Origin: CAYFUR01 sp964346275
GTDB lineage: Bacteria > Sumerlaeota > Sumerlaeia > SLMS01
DNA length: 14,557 bases
Reading direction: 5' to 3'
Assembly: GCA_964346275.1 (NCBI GenBank)
Contig: CAYFUR010000092.1
Span: 1-14,557 of the forward strand
The notes below the pieces were generated by a model. That model was given only the letters and a program-made list of their open reading frames with translations. It ran no database searches and was not told the DNA's origin. Shown one piece after another: positions 11,374-14,557 of the stretch (positions are counted from its first letter, which is position 1; every line of letters begins with the position of its first letter). Both the position numbers and the translations under genes were made by a program.

Positions 11374-13598
11374 ACGGCGATGCCGTGATGCTGGCGGGAA
11401 AGATGGCGGTGCTTCTTGCGGCGGCGTGGTGCGGACACCTGATGTTGGCGCGGGCCAATGCCCGGTGGCGTGTGATGCTGTGGAGAGGAACCACCGCGGG
11501 CATCCTGGCCGTGGTGTTGTTCCACGGGGCGCCGGTGCGCTGGACCTGGAATGTGCCGATGCAGCAGCCGGGTTTCTTCGAGGAAGGGAGGGAGGGTCCG
11601 ACGGTTTCCGATTCGCGGGAAACACAGTCAAAAACGCGCGGGGCGACGGCCGGAGCAGACGAGGAGGTTGCCGCCGCCAGCGCGGAAACAGCCGCAACCG
11701 CGGCAGGTTCCACTGGCGGGGGCCGGGGCGATCCGTCCCCCTGGGTGCTCCTTTGGGGTGTCTATACCGTTGTGGCTCTTGGACTTTCCGCGAGGCTGGC
11801 GGCTGGATGGGTGCGGGTCAAAGGATGGCGGCGAGCGGCGTCGCCCGTTGATGACGAAACCCGGCTGCTTGCGGAGGAAGCGGCGCGGCTTAGCGGCGTG
11901 GAAAACGGAATATCCGTCTATACTCTTGAAAATCTCTCCACGCCCTTCCTGACAGGATTGCGGCGTCCACGGATTTTCCTGCCCTCCCGGATGCTGGATG
12001 CGGATCATCGTGAGGAACTGCTGGCGGTTTTCTGCCACGAGCTGACCCACTGGCGGCACCAGGACGTCGCCTGGGGCCTGGTGCTGCGCCTTGTGCGGAT
12101 TGCGCTTTGGTGGAATCCGCTGGCCTGGCGAATCCCATCGGCTCATGCGAGCGCTTGCGAAGAAGTCGCCGATGCCACGACGGCGGAATTGCTCGGCGAC
12201 CGCGACCGCTATACACGCACCCTGGCCCGGATTGCGGTGGAAATGGTGTCCCTGCCGCCCAATGCGGCTCTCGGGGTGCCTATGGCGCGGGTGCCCGAAG
12301 TTTCGCGCCGCCTGCGCGCGCTCAAACAAGGCCGCCGCGCTTTGCCGCTCTCCCGGCGCCAGATCGCTTCATTCGCCATTGCCGGACTTTGCGTCGTGGC
12401 ATTGTTGGGCACGCTTCGCCTTGCCGCGACCGCGCGCCAGGCACCTCCGGAGCCCGCGGCCGACACTTCTCAACAGACAGCCGAAAAGGCGCAGCTTCAG
12501 GACCTGATCGACCAGGCGAAGGCGGGCGGCGTAGTCGAATTGGAGCCGGGCGTCTATCGCGGACCGGCGGAGATCACGAAGGCGCTGACGCTCAAGGCTG
12601 CGTCCGCGGGAAACGTAACGATTGAGCACCTCGGCCAGGAACCGGCCGTGTATATCCGGGCGGATGATGTGGCGCTGGAAAACATCACGGTGCGCTGGGC
12701 GCCGGAGGTGACAGGCCAGCGCATGGAATTCCCCGCCGCCGTAGCGGTGCACGACAGCAAGGGCGTCGTTCTCGACGGATGCCGCCTGGAGCCGCTGGAC
12801 CGCCCCGAGCAAACGCCCGGCGGGCTGCTCGTCACGGGCCGCGGCGACGCCACCTTTACGAACGGCTCCACCTTTGGATTTGCCTATGCCATCCTCTATA
12901 CAAACGGAGCCAATGGCGCGGTGACGAATTCGATCCTCACCGGCGCGGGGCACAGTGTCGTGACACTGCACGAGTATTCCAACGTGCGGATCGAGAACAA
13001 TGTCCTGGCGCAATGCGGCTACCACGCCGTGCGCAATACCGGCGGCACAATGGAGATGGTGAACAACCTGGTGGCGGACAACGTTCGCGCGGGGGCCTAT
13101 CTTGGCAACAAATCGGCCCATGGGCGCATTGCCAACAACCTGTTTTCCGGCAGCAAGGGTTCGATCTGGGGTTATGCGCAAAGCGATGTGCTGATCGAAC
13201 ACAATCTGTTCTATCGCTCGAAAGCCACGGCGATTGGGGCGTGGCTGTCCTGTGAACTCGGAGTGGAGCGAAACAGCTTTGTCGAAAATCCATCGGCGAT
13301 GACGCGCTATCCGCGGCCGGAAAGCCTCATGACGAAAGCCGGACCGCCGACAGATGCGGGGATGATTGCCAGCAGCAATCACTACTGGAAGAACGACTCC
13401 GAGCCGGTGGATATGACAAAGGGCGAACCGGCGTGGGCGGGTGATCCCTGGTTCCGTGATCCGCCAAATGGCGATTTCACGCCGGAAGGCGGATCGTTGC
13501 TCTACGGAAAGGACGGAGCTATTCGCGCGGGGCTGGCGGAACCGGCGGCGATCCTGCCGCTCTGGAAGAAATACGAAGACTACAAGACGGCAGAGTAG
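11370..13598 (+). CDS. M56 (BlaR1-like) membrane metalloprotease fused to a right-handed beta-helix sensor domain
   Basis: A 742-residue inner-membrane sensor-protease. Hydrophobic helices lie at about 5-27, 40-55, 124-147 and 331-353. The loop of about 65 residues between helices 2 and 3 is low-complexity and Ala/Gly/Glu-rich. The cytoplasmic M56 domain (about 150-330) has the zinc motif HELTH (223-227) and a likely third ligand Glu264 or Glu265 (CEEVADA); TPFLTGLRRPRIFLP is also typical of M56. In BlaR1 a penicillin-binding domain follows helix 4. Here residues about 375-640 instead form a predicted parallel beta-helix: VVELEPGVYRGPAEI, LTLKAASAGNVTIEH, and repeated rungs such as VRIENNVLAQCGYHAV and VLIEHNLFYRSKATAI. 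The end, DPWFRDPPNGDFTPEGGSL, is typical of NosD/pectate-lyase-like secreted proteins. The start overlaps the repressor stop as ATGA; the open frame further upstream lies inside the repressor gene and is rejected. Confidence 0.92.
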   Translation: MNGDAVMLAGKMAVLLAAAWCGHLMLARANARWRVMLWRGTTAGILAVVLFHGAPVRWTWNVPMQQPGFFEEGREGPTVSDSRETQSKTRGATAGADEEVAAASAETAATAAGSTGGGRGDPSPWVLLWGVYTVVALGLSARLAAGWVRVKGWRRAASPVDDETRLLAEEAARLSGVENGISVYTLENLSTPFLTGLRRPRIFLPSRMLDADHREELLAVFCHELTHWRHQDVAWGLVLRLVRIALWWNPLAWRIPSAHASACEEVADATTAELLGDRDRYTRTLARIAVEMVSLPPNAALGVPMARVPEVSRRLRALKQGRRALPLSRRQIASFAIAGLCVVALLGTLRLAATARQAPPEPAADTSQQTAEKAQLQDLIDQAKAGGVVELEPGVYRGPAEITKALTLKAASAGNVTIEHLGQEPAVYIRADDVALENITVRWAPEVTGQRMEFPAAVAVHDSKGVVLDGCRLEPLDRPEQTPGGLLVTGRGDATFTNGSTFGFAYAILYTNGANGAVTNSILTGAGHSVVTLHEYSNVRIENNVLAQCGYHAVRNTGGTMEMVNNLVADNVRAGAYLGNKSAHGRIANNLFSGSKGSIWGYAQSDVLIEHNLFYRSKATAIGAWLSCELGVERNSFVENPSAMTRYPRPESLMTKAGPPTDAGMIASSNHYWKNDSEPVDMTKGEPAWAGDPWFRDPPNGDFTPEGGSLLYGKDGAIRAGLAEPAAILPLWKKYEDYKTAE

Positions 13599-13630
13599 AA
13601 CCACCCGTCTATACAGGCACTGCTTGAACC

Positions 13631-13666
13631 GGCCGGGCAAGAGCGAAGACAAATGCCGCCCCGGCC
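13631..13666. terminator. Weak hairpin in convergent spacer
   Basis: GGCCGGG (13631-13637) and CCCGGCC (13660-13666) can pair across a 22-nt loop between the converging M56 and TerC genes. No T-tract follows on either strand, so at best it is a bidirectional or rho-assisted end signal. Confidence 0.25.
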
Positions 13667-13681
13667 ATGGCTTGAAATCAA

Positions 13682-14437
13682 TCACGCGGGCGCCGCGGAC
13701 TCGGAGGCTTTCCGGGCTTCGCGGCGCTTCTTTGTGATATGCAGATTGATAAACTGAACAAACAGGGAAAAGCCCATGGCAAAGTAGATATAACCCTTCT
13801 CGATGTGTTTTCTGAACCGCTCGGCAACGAGCATCACGCCAATGAGGAACAGAAAGGAAAGCGCAAGGATTTTCATGGTGGGGTAGCGATGGATGAAGTC
13901 GCTCACGGCGTCGGCAAAGATCATCATCACAATGATGGCGATAATCACGGCGACCACCATGATTGCCATATGGTCGGCCATGCCCACCGCCGTAATCACC
14001 GAATCGAGCGAGAAGACCATATCGAGGATCATCACCTGGATAAGTACGCCGGAAAATGAGGAGGCAGCTGTGTGGACCGGCCGGTCGGCGGGATTGCCCG
14101 CCTCCTCGATACGCTCATGGATTTCATCGGTCGCTTTCGCGATGAGAAACAACCCGCCGGCAAGGAGGATCAAATCCCGTCCTGAGATTTCCTTTCCAAG
14201 GACATCGAAAAAGGGCTTGGTCAAGCCCATGATCCAACTGATATCAAACAGCAGCATAATGCGCATGCCCTTGGCGCCGAGCAGTCCCCAGCGCCGGGCC
14301 GAGGCCTGCTGCTTTTCCGGAAGGCGCCCGGAAAGGATGGCAATGAACACCACATTGTCTATACCGAGAACGATTTCGAGCGTGGTCAGGGTGAGCAGCG
14401 CAATCCAGCTTTCGGGCGTGGCAAATGCTTCGAGCAT
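13682..14437 (-). CDS. TerC-family integral membrane protein
   Basis: A 251-residue polytopic membrane protein of the TerC/Alx family, which is linked to metal ion export (notably manganese) and to tellurite resistance in some genomes. The two signature acidic membrane helices are present: TLEIVLGIDNVVFIAIL near the N-terminus and MILDMVFSLDSVITAVGMAD in the middle. Seven or so hydrophobic segments are visible, with a soluble loop ATDEIHERIEEAGNPADRP between. The tail ITKKRREARKASESAAPA is basic then small. I start at the ATG complementary to 14435-14437, with a G-rich stretch just upstream; the frame is open to a TTG at 14497, but that adds a charged segment without family character. Downstream it converges on the M56 gene. 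The transported ion cannot be told from sequence. Confidence 0.92.
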   Translation of the reverse strand: MLEAFATPESWIALLTLTTLEIVLGIDNVVFIAILSGRLPEKQQASARRWGLLGAKGMRIMLLFDISWIMGLTKPFFDVLGKEISGRDLILLAGGLFLIAKATDEIHERIEEAGNPADRPVHTAASSFSGVLIQVMILDMVFSLDSVITAVGMADHMAIMVVAVIIAIIVMMIFADAVSDFIHRYPTMKILALSFLFLIGVMLVAERFRKHIEKGYIYFAMGFSLFVQFINLHITKKRREARKASESAAPA

Positions 14438-14505
14438 GGAAGCCCCCAAGTCTGAGAGGGTAGACTGGTCTTTTCGGATAGAAAAGGCGAGGTGCAAAAG
14501 AAAAA

Positions 14506-14557
14506 TCAGCGCTGGCGCCGCACGCGCTGCATCGTCTCGCGGATACCGGCTTCATAG
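14506..14557 (-). CDS. Possible 3' end of a further minus-strand gene (partial)
   Basis: On the minus strand the right edge reads through 16 sense codons (YEAGIRETMQRVRRQR) to a TGA at 14506-14508, 68 bp before the TerC start. The basic C-terminus and the use of G/C-ending codons fit a real gene end. The fragment is too short to identify, and the window edge cuts it. Confidence 0.35.
   Translation of the reverse strand, partial: YEAGIRETMQRVRRQR

Noticed and set aside
10984..13598. Beta-lactam resistance operon
   Set aside because: The M56 partner lacks a penicillin-binding sensor domain and no beta-lactamase gene is present, so the resistance reading is not supported.
12369..13685. 438-codon minus-strand open frame across the beta-helix region
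   Set aside because: Arg-rich antisense translation without signal, helix or domain. The plus-strand fusion is coherent from end to end.

Overview
The window reads as a stretch of chromosome from a GC-rich, Gram-negative-type (diderm) bacterium. It is densely coded, and several genes are type II secretion or pilin related: a GspA (ExeA)-like C-terminus, a GspB-like protein and two prepilins. It also carries a BlaI/M56 regulatory pair of the kind common in Planctomycetes-like and other environmental phyla. The two prepilins, which share YDPTNGT and W...GPD motifs, resemble those of uncultured or rarely cultured lineages such as Sumerlaeota, Hydrogenedentota or Lentisphaerota. That placement is an impression from protein style, not a demonstrated assignment. 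There is no rRNA, tRNA, CRISPR array, transposase or phage gene, so nothing marks this as a mobile island.

Layout. Bases 2-1632 hold the 3' end of a gspA-like gene and a gspB-like gene overlapping by ATGA. A small four-helix membrane protein (1643-2089, minus) lies tail-to-tail with gspB and head-to-head with nadA (2283-3386), whose 3' side has a textbook intrinsic terminator. Two paralogous prepilin genes follow (3514-4176 and 4323-5048), each with its own terminator hairpin, then a stand-alone CheY-like receiver (5244-5627). A convergent spacer (5628-5787) holds an unusual hexamer-periodic inverted repeat. Next come a two-helix membrane protein of unknown function (5788-6498, minus), a 307-base spacer and an 86-residue membrane protein (6806-7066, plus).

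Bases 7087-10783 are a minus-strand cluster. In transcription order it encodes a membrane-anchored extracytoplasmic protein, an ABC ATPase of the ABC-2 exporter type (ATGA overlap), an unknown 130-residue protein, and an NtrC-type sigma-54 response regulator. No permease or histidine kinase is present.

Bases 10784-13598 are the most interesting part: a BlaI/MecI-type repressor and, overlapping it by ATGA, an M56 (BlaR1-like) membrane metalloprotease whose C-terminal sensor is a predicted right-handed beta-helix rather than a penicillin-binding domain. Upstream of the repressor are two copies of a perfect dyad, TGCAGA-N4-TCTGCA, with starts 44 bp apart; these are good candidates for its operators. 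The simplest model is an autoregulated circuit. The extracytoplasmic beta-helix would sense a ligand, perhaps a polysaccharide, activate the M56 protease, and so cause loss of the repressor. The ligand and any targets outside the pair are unknown.

The window ends with a TerC-family membrane protein (13682-14437, minus) and what may be the last codons of a further minus-strand gene.
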